Shown here piece by piece: positions 18,028 to 27,933 of a stretch of DNA of 64,000 bases. Position 1 is the first letter of the stretch. The number at the start of each line of letters is the position of its first letter. Source of the stretch: Mucilaginibacter paludis DSM 18603. GTDB lineage: Bacteria; Bacteroidota; Bacteroidia; Sphingobacteriales; Sphingobacteriaceae. The DNA is taken from NCBI RefSeq assembly GCF_000166195.2, contig NZ_CM001403.1:7924877-7988876 (forward strand), read 5' to 3'. The notes under the pieces were generated by a model, which had not been told where the DNA came from, made no database searches, and saw nothing but the letters and a program-made list of their open reading frames with translations. A program made the position numbers and the translations under genes.

Positions 18028-20424
18028 CTACTTGCTGCCGATATTTAATATGGCCGGCTTTAAATTTTTCGCGCTCGCCTTAATTATTATTTTACCGCCC
18101 TTTAAACCCGACTGAATAATAGCCAGACACAAGCCGTTAAAAGCTTTATGCTGATTGGCTTTAAAAGGCTCGGTACTGGTTTGCAAACCGTTGTCTACAC
18201 CGGCGATAACTCCCGGTCCGGTTAGTTCAAATTTGATCAGGTCATCCGCGTCGGGCACCATATTGCCCTGCTCATCCAGTACCCGGGCTGTAATATAGCT
18301 CAGATCTTTTCCATCGGCTTTAATAGTGCTCCTATCGGCAATGAGCTGTATGCGTGCAGGTTTACCAGCTGTTTTAACCGACGTTTTGAGTACAACCTTG
18401 CCATTTAGTTTTGAAACAGCGCTTAATGTACCGGCTTCGTACGTAACTTTCCAGGCTAGGTGCAGGTCGTCCCCCTGCTTTTTGCGGATACCTAAGGATT
18501 TGCCGTTTAAAAATAGCTCAACCTCGTCGGCTTGATTATAATAGGCCCATACGTCAATTATCTGGCCGGGCTGCCAGTTCCAATGCGGTAAAATATGCAA
18601 TACGGGCTTGGTTGTCCATTCGCTTTGGTACATATAGTACACATCCTTTGGGAACCCTGCCAGATCGATAATACCGAAATACGAACTACGTGCCGGCCAG
18701 GGGTACGGTGTTGGTTCGCCTAAATAATCAAAGCCGGTCCAAACAAACAGTCCCGACAGATAGTCATATTTTTTGATGATCTTCCAGGTAGCTTCGTGCG
18801 TGGTACCCCAATATGCAGCTACATTATCATAAGCGGAAACCGTGAGATCGGCATTTCCATCTGTAAATTTGGATTTTGAATTGTGAGGCCAGAGCACCGT
18901 AGTATCAGATACTTTATCGTAATGCCCGCGCGTTTCCAGGGCCGACATGGTTTCGGTGGCGATAAACTTTTCGCCGGGATAGTTTTTCGGAAAATCAGCG
19001 TAAGCTTCCTGGTGATAGTTTAAGCCAACCAAATCTAAAGCGTGCGATTGGTAAATGAAATTCTTTTTAGGATCATTTTCGCTCAAGGCGGAGGTTACCG
19101 GGCGGGTATTATCCAGTTTTTTTACGATGCCGACTAATTCTTTGCCAATGCTGATACCGGTGCTGTCAAACTGCTCGCGGATCTCGTTGCCGATGCTCCA
19201 TATAAAAACGCTCGGGTGGTTCCGGTCGCGTTTGATTTGATCTTCCAGGTCAACTTTATGCCATTTGGCCCAATCCAGATGATAATCAAATTTGTTTTTC
19301 TTTTTGGCCCACATATCAAAGGCTTCGTCCATTACTAAAAAGCCCATCTTATCACACAGCTCTAAAAACTCAGGAGCGGGCGGATTATGGGAGGTGCGGA
19401 TAGCATTACAACCCATCGCCTTTAAAATTTGCAGTTGCCGCTCCATAGCGCGGGTATTTACAGCCGCGCCTAAAGCACCCATATCATGATGCATGCAAAC
19501 ACCCCGTATTTTAAGCGGCTTACCGTTTAACGAGAAGCCTTTATCCTGATCAAATTTGAAATAACGGATGCCGAATGTGGATTGATAGCTATCAACTAAT
19601 TTGCCAGCTACCAATAATTGCAATTTAACGTGATATAAATAAGGATGGTTAACCGACCATAATTGGGGTTGTTTTATTTTAACATCCGCTTGTGCCTGCC
19701 AGCCTTCATCCATATCGTATCTATCGCTCCCAACCAATTTTCCACCTGCATCATAAATAGTGGTTACAAGGCTGGTTCGCTTCATGTTTACCCTGTGAAT
19801 TTGCGTATTAACATGTATAGTTGCAACATTACCTTCAGCTTTGGGTGTAGTAATCACTGTTTCCCACTGGTTAAAATGGGTTGCGTTTTTACTAACCAAC
19901 CAAACATTACGATAAATGCCCGATCCAGTATACCAGCGCGAATTAGGCTGCGCAGAATTATCAACCTTTACGGCAATTACGTTGAGCTTGTTACCAAAAT
20001 ACAGGTGATCGGTAAGATCGTATCTGAACGAGATATAACCGTTAGGCCGCTTACCTAAATAATATCCGTTGATCCAAACTTCGCTGTTTTTATAAATACC
20101 ATCAAAATCAATAAACACATTTTCGTTTTTTGATGACAATGGCATAGCGAATGTTTTGCGATACCAGCCTATACCGGTAGGCAAGGCACCCTCGTTTGTT
20201 GTTGAACTATGTTTTTCGCTGAATTGGCCTTCAATGCTCCAATCGTGCGGCAAACTTAGCTTGCGCCACTTTGAATCGTCGAAATCTGGCCGAAAGGCCG
20301 TACTATCGTTACCTAAAAAAAACTTCCAGTTGCTGTTAAAATTCTGTGATGCCTGGTGCTCCTGCCCAAAGGCCATCGCGTAGCCCAACAACAAAACAGC
20401 GCACAGATATAATTTAAGTTTCAT
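18028..20424 (-). CDS. Secreted GH2-family beta-galactosidase-like glycosidase
   Basis: Retaining glycoside hydrolase, 798 residues with a signal peptide (1-20, ending AMAFGQ). Domain order: jelly-roll sugar-binding domain (about 25-190, LPHDWSIEGQFSE, GIGWYRKTF), Ig-like domain (about 195-295), TIM barrel (about 300-600), DUF4982-like and invasin-like beta domains at the C-terminus. Acid/base Glu is in FIWSIGNEIREQ and the nucleophile Glu in FIATETMSALETRGHY; RTSHNPPAPEFLELCD is the usual substrate-loop motif. Last gene of the five-gene hydrolase operon, 5 nt after its neighbour. It probably removes terminal beta-galactosyl (or related) residues in the periplasm. Confidence 0.9.
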   Translation of the reverse strand: MKLKLYLCAVLLLGYAMAFGQEHQASQNFNSNWKFFLGNDSTAFRPDFDDSKWRKLSLPHDWSIEGQFSEKHSSTTNEGALPTGIGWYRKTFAMPLSSKNENVFIDFDGIYKNSEVWINGYYLGKRPNGYISFRYDLTDHLYFGNKLNVIAVKVDNSAQPNSRWYTGSGIYRNVWLVSKNATHFNQWETVITTPKAEGNVATIHVNTQIHRVNMKRTSLVTTIYDAGGKLVGSDRYDMDEGWQAQADVKIKQPQLWSVNHPYLYHVKLQLLVAGKLVDSYQSTFGIRYFKFDQDKGFSLNGKPLKIRGVCMHHDMGALGAAVNTRAMERQLQILKAMGCNAIRTSHNPPAPEFLELCDKMGFLVMDEAFDMWAKKKNKFDYHLDWAKWHKVDLEDQIKRDRNHPSVFIWSIGNEIREQFDSTGISIGKELVGIVKKLDNTRPVTSALSENDPKKNFIYQSHALDLVGLNYHQEAYADFPKNYPGEKFIATETMSALETRGHYDKVSDTTVLWPHNSKSKFTDGNADLTVSAYDNVAAYWGTTHEATWKIIKKYDYLSGLFVWTGFDYLGEPTPYPWPARSSYFGIIDLAGFPKDVYYMYQSEWTTKPVLHILPHWNWQPGQIIDVWAYYNQADEVELFLNGKSLGIRKKQGDDLHLAWKVTYEAGTLSAVSKLNGKVVLKTSVKTAGKPARIQLIADRSTIKADGKDLSYITARVLDEQGNMVPDADDLIKFELTGPGVIAGVDNGLQTSTEPFKANQHKAFNGLCLAIIQSGLKGGKIIIKASAKNLKPAILNIGSK

Positions 20425-20428
20425 CTTT

Positions 20429-21556
20429 TTATTGTTTTACCGATCTTGCTTTTCCGGGTGGAGGCGCAATAAAATTCAGCGTGCTTTTGCCCATCTCTTT
20501 CGAGGTGGCCACCGCTATTCCACGTTGGTCAGCCTTGTTTACCGCACAATAGTAATGATAAACCACGCCTTTGTATTTTACCACGAAGGATTTATGAGCA
20601 AACATGCCATCATAAATTTCAGATGGTTTAATCAGGTCCTCCCCTGTCCAATCGGTCCAGTTCACTAAATCATAAGAGCAGGCAAAGCGGTTAAAGGTAC
20701 CGCCATGTGTTTTCCAGAATGCTCCGAAATAGAACATCACCCATACATCGCCAATCCGCTGTATATAAGGGTCGCCGGTAATACCTGCGCCGTGGTTTAA
20801 TACAGGATCTTTCTGGTTGCGGATCCAATTTACCATATCGTTCGACACAGCCATACCAATACGCTCGGCGCCACGTTTTTTATTCACGCTGTCGCCATTG
20901 GCATTATAGTACATGACAAAGGGGTAACCTGTAGTTTTGCTTTTATCCCATATCACGGTTTCTTTATACAGGGTATGATTATCCCACCAGCTAACATTAC
21001 TGTCGGTAGCCATTAAAACCGGCTTGCCCAGGGTTTCCCATTCGTGCGCTGTTGATGGATCTTTATCGGTTGAAGCCATGCTGATGGATAACAAGCCTTT
21101 TTCGTAACCGCGTTCGTGCCCGCCAAAGTAGGATAGCCAGTATTGGTTATTAAATTTTTGCAACTCATAAGTACCGCCCCATTTGGTATCCTCCAGTGCA
21201 GGATAACCGGCTTTCTGGTTGTTATCCCAATGGGTAGTGTCGGTAAATGATAAAATTCTTCCTTGTGTTTTCCATTTCAGCAGGTCATCGCTTTTAGCTA
21301 TCCAGGTTTCGTAACCACGGCCGTTAAAAACGATATAGGTCATGAACCATTTGTTGCCTTTACGGAAAACGCTTGGACAATCTATCTTTTTAATATTGCT
21401 ATCCGGCACCATTACCATGCCATATTTATAAGGTGTTTTAACCTCCTCATAAATTTCTTTCATCCTGCTTTCCGGGACTTTATTTTTGTCAGACTGTGCA
21501 TATACGCCGCTCAAAAGCGAGCCAATTAACACCAATACTAAATATGCTTTCTTCAT
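20429..21556 (-). CDS. Five-bladed beta-propeller glycosidase (GH43/GH117-like)
   Basis: 375 residues with signal peptide (1-20, VYAQ). The repeated propeller pattern is seen as IDCPSVFRKGNKWFMTYIVF, WIAKSDDLLKWKTQGRIL, YELQKFNNQYWLSYFGG, GDPYIQRIGDVWVMFYFGAFW and HKSFVVKYKGVVYHYYCAV. Asp in DCPS and Asp in GDPY fit propeller catalytic or stabilising residues, and His in AHKS recalls the general acid of GH117. I cannot assign a CAZy family. The gene is 5 nt from both neighbours in the hydrolase operon, so it acts on the same glycan. An exo-acting arabinosidase or galactosidase is a guess only. Confidence 0.7.
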   Translation of the reverse strand: MKKAYLVLVLIGSLLSGVYAQSDKNKVPESRMKEIYEEVKTPYKYGMVMVPDSNIKKIDCPSVFRKGNKWFMTYIVFNGRGYETWIAKSDDLLKWKTQGRILSFTDTTHWDNNQKAGYPALEDTKWGGTYELQKFNNQYWLSYFGGHERGYEKGLLSISMASTDKDPSTAHEWETLGKPVLMATDSNVSWWDNHTLYKETVIWDKSKTTGYPFVMYYNANGDSVNKKRGAERIGMAVSNDMVNWIRNQKDPVLNHGAGITGDPYIQRIGDVWVMFYFGAFWKTHGGTFNRFACSYDLVNWTDWTGEDLIKPSEIYDGMFAHKSFVVKYKGVVYHYYCAVNKADQRGIAVATSKEMGKSTLNFIAPPPGKARSVKQ

Positions 21557-21561
21557 AAATA

Positions 21562-24318
21562 TTATTCTGTAACTTTAAAATGATAAACTCCTGAACCGAT
21601 ATTGACCAATGCCCTTGCAATCTCAATTTTAACATGCGGCATTCTTTTTCCATTCCGGATAATTTGAGACGCCCCCTGCACGGGCAGATAAACCAGGGCA
21701 GTAGTATTAGCCGGAATCTCGACGGTTAAATCCAATTCCTTATCTTTTTTTACCCATTCGCTTTTGATGGAACCATATACAGAATGATAACTGCCATTGG
21801 CTGATGTAATATCGCCAACAATCTCCGGGCGAATCACAATCTTTTTATAAGCCACCACATCATCAGCTGGCCTGATACCCGCTAAACCCGCATAAAACCA
21901 TTCCATAAGATGCCCGAGCATAAAATGATTATTGGATACCGAAGGCAGGGCTTGCCACGATTCTGTTAAGGCGGTAGCGCCCTTAGCTAACTGGTAGCCA
22001 TATCCAGGCACGTCGGCATGGTTGTTCATATCGAAAATCACATCAGAGCGTCCTTCATCTTCCAGCACCTTTAATAAATACCGGTAGCCGATATCGCCCG
22101 CCGTGAGGCTGTTGTTCCGGCTTCGCAAATCTTTAACGATATTTTCTACCACGGCTGCCTTATCATCTGGGTTAACCAATTTCATGTAAACGGCAATGGC
22201 GTTGGCGGTTTGACTGCCTGACCCGTATTGTTTGGTTTCCTTATTAAAAAACTGATTGTTAAAGGCTTGCTTAACTACAGCAGCCAGTTGGGTATAATTT
22301 TTAATATCGGCTGGTTTGTTTAGTAGCCGGGCTATATCACTCAGCAGACACAGATCGTAATAGTAAAATGCCGTGGCTGTAATACCTTTGGGTGTGAGCT
22401 GCGAAACACCAGGATGTTTGGGGCCGATGTCGTACCAATCGCCGAGGCCTTGTGATAAAATATGGTTGTTGGCTTGTTTGGCCAGATATTCCATGTAACG
22501 TATCATCATAGGGTAGCTGTCCGCTAAAACCTGTTTATCGCCATACCATTGATATACATACCATGGCAACAGTACACAATTGCTCCCCCATTCAGGCGAA
22601 TCGCGGAAGCCACCGTCAAATACCGTAAATTCGGGCGCTATTTCGGGGATCAGGCCATCCGGCGTTTGGGCATCCTTCATATCGTTGATGATTTTTTTAC
22701 ATAACGCAGCGATATCATAGTTGTACTGTAGCGAGTTACCCATTAAATGATCTTCTTCTAACCAGCCTAACTTTTCTCTGTGCGGGCAATCCGTCAGTAT
22801 GCTCACCATATTGCTCTTGATGGACCAATCGATGAGTGTATTGGTACGGTTAAACAAATCGCTCGAACAACTAAAATCGCCTACGCGTGCCGCAGAATTA
22901 CGGGTGTGCAGCCCTTGAATATTTACAATTTTCGGAAGATCCCCCGAACTGTTTTTTGATGCACTTAGATTGACCTGCAAGTATCTGAAACCATAATAGG
23001 TAAAACGGGGCTGCCAGGTTTCTTCGCCTTCACCCTTTAAAATATACCGGTAATAGTGGCTCCTGCCGGTATTTTTCTGGGTAACCAAACTGTCCTGGTC
23101 TAATAATTCGGAGGGTGTAATGATAACTGTATCTCCCCGATTACCCTTAACGGAAATTTGCGGAATACCCGACGCGTTTTGACCGAGATCATAAACCCAT
23201 TCACCGGCTTTAATTTGCGTTGCTTTTTGAGGAGTAAATACGTTAAATATTTTTACCGGCTCCATATTTTGCGCGTTGAGCACTTTGGGGCCGCTAACAA
23301 CGATGGCGTTGCTCCAACTTTTATCGTTAAATGAGGGTTGATCCCATCCCGTCTGTTCTTTAGTAGCGTCATAATCTTCACCACCGTAAATGGCTGAAAA
23401 AGTGATAGGCCCCGGCGTGGCTTTCCATGATGTGTCGCTCACCAAATCCGCTGATGTACCATCGGTATATTGAATTAACAACCGGCAAATCATTTTTGGA
23501 TAGCCATAAGCAACCGTAAGCTTGCGGTACCTTCCGCTTGGTGTGAAATAAAAGCCATTGCCTAAAAGTACGCCCACCGCGTTTTTGCCCGGCTTGATTT
23601 GCCCGGTAATATCAAAACTAACATATAGGGCCTGCTTTTGATAATCTACCCATCCGGCATCCAAAAAGTGATCACCAACTTTTTTACCATTCAAGTTCAT
23701 TTCAAAATGGCCTAAACCAGAAATGAATGCCGTGGCGCTTTTAATTTGTTTGGCAATATCGAACTCCTTACGCAGTATTGGCAATATATCTGTACCCGGG
23801 GCACGCTTTTTGGCACCTGGCGTTGGTATTGTCGGAAATATCTTCATCGAATCGGGCATATCCTCGTAAGCTATCCACTTCGCCCCCTTCCAATCGGCTG
23901 GAGTTAATAAGCCCATTTGCCATTGCGCAACCTTACTCCATAACGAAGCCTGCTTTTTATTATCCCAGACCATTACTTTCCAGTAATATTTTTTAGCAGC
24001 CGTCAATGGCTTGCCTATATATGCTATTTGTATCGAAGCATCAGACTTTACCTTTTGAGAGTCCCAGATATTGGCTGTATTTCTTTGTAATAAAACGGAA
24101 TCGTCGGCAACCAGTATCCGGTAGGCAGATTGCATTACACCTCGCCGACCCGACTGCAACTCCCAACTAAAATGCGGCGATAACGACGAAACACTAATCG
24201 GGTTAATCTGGTATTCGCATTTTAAATTGACAACGCTCGTGCCTTGCGCCAGCAGATGCGCCGCCATTAAAATTAAAATACAACTCAATAAATATCGTTT
24301 CGCCATAGCACTGTACAC
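21562..24318 (-). CDS. Secreted GH78 alpha-L-rhamnosidase
   Basis: Inverting rhamnosidase, 918 residues, signal peptide about 1-25 (ending HLLAQ). N-terminal Bac_rhamnosid_N beta domains (about 30-330, SAYRILVADDS, FEMNLNGKKVGDHFLDAGW). (Alpha/alpha)6 catalytic barrel at about 480-830, with DCPHREKLGWLEEDHLMGN (the general-acid loop), SPEWGSNCVLLPWYVYQWYGD and GLGDWYDIGP. C-terminal beta domain after 830. Gene spacing is 5-10 nt to both neighbours. Rhamnose release fits a rhamnogalacturonan-type substrate for this locus. The family is confident; linkage specificity is not predictable. Confidence 0.92.
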   Translation of the reverse strand: MYSAMAKRYLLSCILILMAAHLLAQGTSVVNLKCEYQINPISVSSLSPHFSWELQSGRRGVMQSAYRILVADDSVLLQRNTANIWDSQKVKSDASIQIAYIGKPLTAAKKYYWKVMVWDNKKQASLWSKVAQWQMGLLTPADWKGAKWIAYEDMPDSMKIFPTIPTPGAKKRAPGTDILPILRKEFDIAKQIKSATAFISGLGHFEMNLNGKKVGDHFLDAGWVDYQKQALYVSFDITGQIKPGKNAVGVLLGNGFYFTPSGRYRKLTVAYGYPKMICRLLIQYTDGTSADLVSDTSWKATPGPITFSAIYGGEDYDATKEQTGWDQPSFNDKSWSNAIVVSGPKVLNAQNMEPVKIFNVFTPQKATQIKAGEWVYDLGQNASGIPQISVKGNRGDTVIITPSELLDQDSLVTQKNTGRSHYYRYILKGEGEETWQPRFTYYGFRYLQVNLSASKNSSGDLPKIVNIQGLHTRNSAARVGDFSCSSDLFNRTNTLIDWSIKSNMVSILTDCPHREKLGWLEEDHLMGNSLQYNYDIAALCKKIINDMKDAQTPDGLIPEIAPEFTVFDGGFRDSPEWGSNCVLLPWYVYQWYGDKQVLADSYPMMIRYMEYLAKQANNHILSQGLGDWYDIGPKHPGVSQLTPKGITATAFYYYDLCLLSDIARLLNKPADIKNYTQLAAVVKQAFNNQFFNKETKQYGSGSQTANAIAVYMKLVNPDDKAAVVENIVKDLRSRNNSLTAGDIGYRYLLKVLEDEGRSDVIFDMNNHADVPGYGYQLAKGATALTESWQALPSVSNNHFMLGHLMEWFYAGLAGIRPADDVVAYKKIVIRPEIVGDITSANGSYHSVYGSIKSEWVKKDKELDLTVEIPANTTALVYLPVQGASQIIRNGKRMPHVKIEIARALVNIGSGVYHFKVTE

Positions 24319-24327
24319 TGTTAAATT

Positions 24328-27300
24328 TTATTGCACCTCTAAGCCTGAAATACTTAACCCCTGTGCATCAACTGCCTTTAATACTACTTTATAATTGCCC
24401 GCGTTGATGCTTGTACCTGTTGTGGTGCTAACGGTTTTCCATTTATCGGCCGTGGTTGGGCCAAACTTCATGGTACCGGCTTTCATTACCGTGCCGTCGG
24501 CGGCCAATACTGTTATTTCTGCTGTTAACTGCTTTTCTGTTGTGTTTAAATATTTTATCCGCAGTTCATGCACATCGGCTACACCTGTAGATATTGGCCA
24601 GGTTATACTGCTGCCCGATGGTGTTTTAAAAGTGACCGCCTTTTTGCCTGCAACATCACCTCTAACTACATCATCGCCTGCAATGGTGGCCAACTCTGCT
24701 TTATAGGCTGTTGTAGGCTTTAAATCGGTTGCTGGTTCCATTTGGCTTACGGGTACAACCGCAATAAAATACATGGGTGCCTTATCAGCACTGCTGCCTA
24801 AGTTAACCTGACTGCCAACTTTAAAACGTTTATGATAGATATTAAATTTACTGCCGCCATTGGCGTCAGTTTGTACAAAGGTTTTGGTAAAATCATAATC
24901 GTGCATCCAGGCGGGTATTTGCTTAACGGCTTCGTTGATGCCGATATAAACATCAGCGTCGGCACTCAAGCTAAATTTGGCCAATAAATCTCCTTGTTGA
25001 TTGGTAACCTTGGGCACTTTGATCCACTCGGCACCGTAAAGGTTAGGTGGTAAATCGCTTATCTCTGTTTCGTCGTTATCGTAGGGCTTATCGCCGATAT
25101 CCAGCCAGCTTTTTAAGTACCAATTTTTTGCCTGTGACGGATCAGTAACCACCAGGTTGTTAATTAACGATGCTGAGGCCGCGGCTGCCTGGACATTTTG
25201 ATTTGCAGAAGCAACAGCGATAGCTGAAATAATAGCCTGGCCGGATTGAACCCTGGGGAAACTAAGGGCAAGGTGCCCATCGGTAATATGTACTTTAACC
25301 GTTTTTTTTAATGCTTCATCATGCCCGGCCTCGTGCCATATATCCAGGTTATGAATAATAACCTGATCATTTACAGCTACATCGAACAATCGCCAGCCGG
25401 TACAATCCATCCCGCCGCCGGTTCCATACCAGGGTTCGGTAAAATATAACTCCAGTTCGTAATCCCCATCCGGAAGGGGAAAGTCATATTTCAGCTTATT
25501 TAAGCCATAACGGAAGGTTTGAAACAGGGGTGAATCATTAGTCCCGCGTATTAAATCAAATATTCTTCTCTGGCTGCCAAACATTGCCGGCATCCCCGCG
25601 AAATCATCTGTCCACGAGCTAGAGCCCCAGGTTTTGTTGTTGGTTTGATGTACATCCGCCAGCCATAAATTGCCAAACTGATCCCGGTAATCCGGCCCGC
25701 CGCAATTAACCCGGTATAGATATTTTAATCCCGATTGCGGCTTAAGCAGGTTTTTATTCCCCTGAAGCAGGGATGCAAAATTAGGCGCCTGGGGCAAATG
25801 GTTTAGAATAATAAAATCCCGTGCTACGATCTTCCCCTTTACATAGCCAACCGCGTAAAGTACATTATATTGGATGTTCACCCTGTCCCATTGAAAATGG
25901 GTACCTATGCCACCATTCGTTTTTTTGCCAAGCGAAACATCGTCCACATCGTTAAACAATTCAACTTCATCACAATTGGAGTAAACGCAGATGCTGTCCC
26001 TTGTACCCGGAGATAACCAACGGTTTGGCCAGGTATGCGATACGATGTAGACCATCGGCTCCTTATCTTTTGGTGAGTAATTGGCCCTGTACAGGTAAAA
26101 GGCATCCGTAGGCTCTCCCCAGGCGGTGAGCAAGCCTTTGTAATTTACTGGGCCGACACGATCAAGCTCACGTAAGCCTTCGCCACCCTGTACCCTGCCC
26201 GGGTTTTCGTGCGAACTAAGCAGCCACTGAAACTGACCGGCAGTTTTGTTTTTAACAGATTCTGCCAACCGGATTTTAGTTTCCATCATTTGATCCAAAC
26301 GGTCTTCACTCAAAGCTCCGCTTGGTACAAACGGGCCTTCAGTATGCAGATCGATGCTGCGCCAGGCACCGTACTCCCCTATCAGTACCTGCTTTTGTAC
26401 ATCAGCAGCATAAGTTAACGGATCGCCGCCGTAAGTGCCCGTCCAATTCTGCGGAACATCCCAGTCGGTACCCGCACCGCCATTGCAAGTGGTGATTTTG
26501 CGCTGCGATGATGCCGTAGGGTCCAGCTGGCGTATTATTGATGAACACTCTGCTGCAAATTCTGCAGGTAATTTACTTTCGTTTTGTAAACCCCATAAAA
26601 CATTAGCCGGATTGTTGCGGCGCTCCTTCACCCAATCGGCCAGTAAAATCTTAAAATTTTCTTTAAATTGAGGGGTGTTGTACCAGATGTGCGCGGTGAA
26701 CTGCGGCCACCATAATATCCCCAACTCATCCCAATACTTTTGGTATTCCAGGTTATGAGGCTGATGTGCATCGCGAAAAGCGTTAAAACCTGCCGACTTA
26801 ACCTGCATCACCCTTGTTTTTACCTGCTCCTTAGTAAAGGCATGGCTATTGCCCATTAAATGTTCATACTCGGCTACGCCGTTGATAAAAACGGGTTTGC
26901 CATTTAATAAAAATACCTTACGATTATCCGAACGGCCGATGGGCCAGCTAATCCACCGGATACCATAAGGCGTGCTTTCCTGATCGGTAAGCCTTTGCGC
27001 ATCAATAACTTTTGAAACTACGCTGTACAGATAGGGGTCCTGCAACGACCATAGCCTTACATGCGTCAAATTTAACATCTGTTTGTATATGGATGTAGCA
27101 CCACCTGGCAGGATAGCATCACTGCTTACTTCGCCTACAACTATTCCGTCACGATTTACCAAACGGCTTATTACCGTGACTTTTCTTTCTTTATTGCTGT
27201 AACTTTTGACTTCTGTTTCTATGTTCAGGCGGGCTGCCTTTTCGGTTACGGTGGTATCATTCCAAATATGAACCCCAAAGGGTTGTATACGCACCGGGTT

Positions 27301-27933
27301 GGTAACAATCAGGTGTACCGGCCTGAAGATCCCCATGGGTTGCGATCCTTCCGAAAAACCAACCTCGTCTGACGATCCGCCGCAAACCCAGGGCAAATCC
27401 TGGATATGGTCGGGATGATCTGCCCGAACGGCCAATAAATTTGGTTTGCCGGATAGCAGGTATTTGCTCACATCAAGCGTAAACGTGGTGCGGCCACCGG
27501 CGTGGTAGCCAACCTGCTTGCCGTTTAGCCACACGGTAGCGTACGAGGCAACACCTTCGAAATATAAAAAATAAACCTTACCGGCAGATACGCAGTTTAC
27601 GGTAAAACTGGTACGGTACCAGGCATAGCCATGCCTGTCGCCATGTTTTAAGCGGCGATAACCTTCATAGTTATTCCACGTATGCGGAACATTAACCTGT
27701 TTCCAGTTTTTGGTGTTAAATTCAGGGTTTTCGAACCCGGCATAAGCATTTTGATCACTATCTGAGGCAATGGTTAACCAACCGCTGCTTAATGAAATAT
27801 CCTGCCGGATGTGTGATTGCGACAAAACATGGAACGGGCCAAGCACAAATACCCACAGCAACAGGCATTTACCCATTAACGTTAAATAACCTGATGAACG
27901 GCATTGCATACCGGGCACAATGTATTTACTCAT
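24328..27933 (-). CDS. Large GH2-family glycosidase with malectin domain
   Basis: 1201 residues, much longer than typical GH2 enzymes. N-terminal signal near residue 38 (VLSQ); GH2 sugar-binding, Ig-like and TIM-barrel domains span about 45-640. Acid/base Glu is in NVLWGLQNESKLP and nucleophile Glu in VLIGEYGAWRS. A malectin-type domain follows at about 765-940 (YRVNCGGPDYRDQFGNLWLADV), with a further pair of beta domains to the C-terminus, the last CBM-like (VFKTPSG...AGNYKVVLKAVDAQG). It overlaps the GH95 stop by 4 nt (ATGA), showing translational coupling. Substrate inferred to be the same branched glycan. Confidence 0.88.
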   Translation of the reverse strand: MSKYIVPGMQCRSSGYLTLMGKCLLLWVFVLGPFHVLSQSHIRQDISLSSGWLTIASDSDQNAYAGFENPEFNTKNWKQVNVPHTWNNYEGYRRLKHGDRHGYAWYRTSFTVNCVSAGKVYFLYFEGVASYATVWLNGKQVGYHAGGRTTFTLDVSKYLLSGKPNLLAVRADHPDHIQDLPWVCGGSSDEVGFSEGSQPMGIFRPVHLIVTNPVRIQPFGVHIWNDTTVTEKAARLNIETEVKSYSNKERKVTVISRLVNRDGIVVGEVSSDAILPGGATSIYKQMLNLTHVRLWSLQDPYLYSVVSKVIDAQRLTDQESTPYGIRWISWPIGRSDNRKVFLLNGKPVFINGVAEYEHLMGNSHAFTKEQVKTRVMQVKSAGFNAFRDAHQPHNLEYQKYWDELGILWWPQFTAHIWYNTPQFKENFKILLADWVKERRNNPANVLWGLQNESKLPAEFAAECSSIIRQLDPTASSQRKITTCNGGAGTDWDVPQNWTGTYGGDPLTYAADVQKQVLIGEYGAWRSIDLHTEGPFVPSGALSEDRLDQMMETKIRLAESVKNKTAGQFQWLLSSHENPGRVQGGEGLRELDRVGPVNYKGLLTAWGEPTDAFYLYRANYSPKDKEPMVYIVSHTWPNRWLSPGTRDSICVYSNCDEVELFNDVDDVSLGKKTNGGIGTHFQWDRVNIQYNVLYAVGYVKGKIVARDFIILNHLPQAPNFASLLQGNKNLLKPQSGLKYLYRVNCGGPDYRDQFGNLWLADVHQTNNKTWGSSSWTDDFAGMPAMFGSQRRIFDLIRGTNDSPLFQTFRYGLNKLKYDFPLPDGDYELELYFTEPWYGTGGGMDCTGWRLFDVAVNDQVIIHNLDIWHEAGHDEALKKTVKVHITDGHLALSFPRVQSGQAIISAIAVASANQNVQAAAASASLINNLVVTDPSQAKNWYLKSWLDIGDKPYDNDETEISDLPPNLYGAEWIKVPKVTNQQGDLLAKFSLSADADVYIGINEAVKQIPAWMHDYDFTKTFVQTDANGGSKFNIYHKRFKVGSQVNLGSSADKAPMYFIAVVPVSQMEPATDLKPTTAYKAELATIAGDDVVRGDVAGKKAVTFKTPSGSSITWPISTGVADVHELRIKYLNTTEKQLTAEITVLAADGTVMKAGTMKFGPTTADKWKTVSTTTGTSINAGNYKVVLKAVDAQGLSISGLEVQ

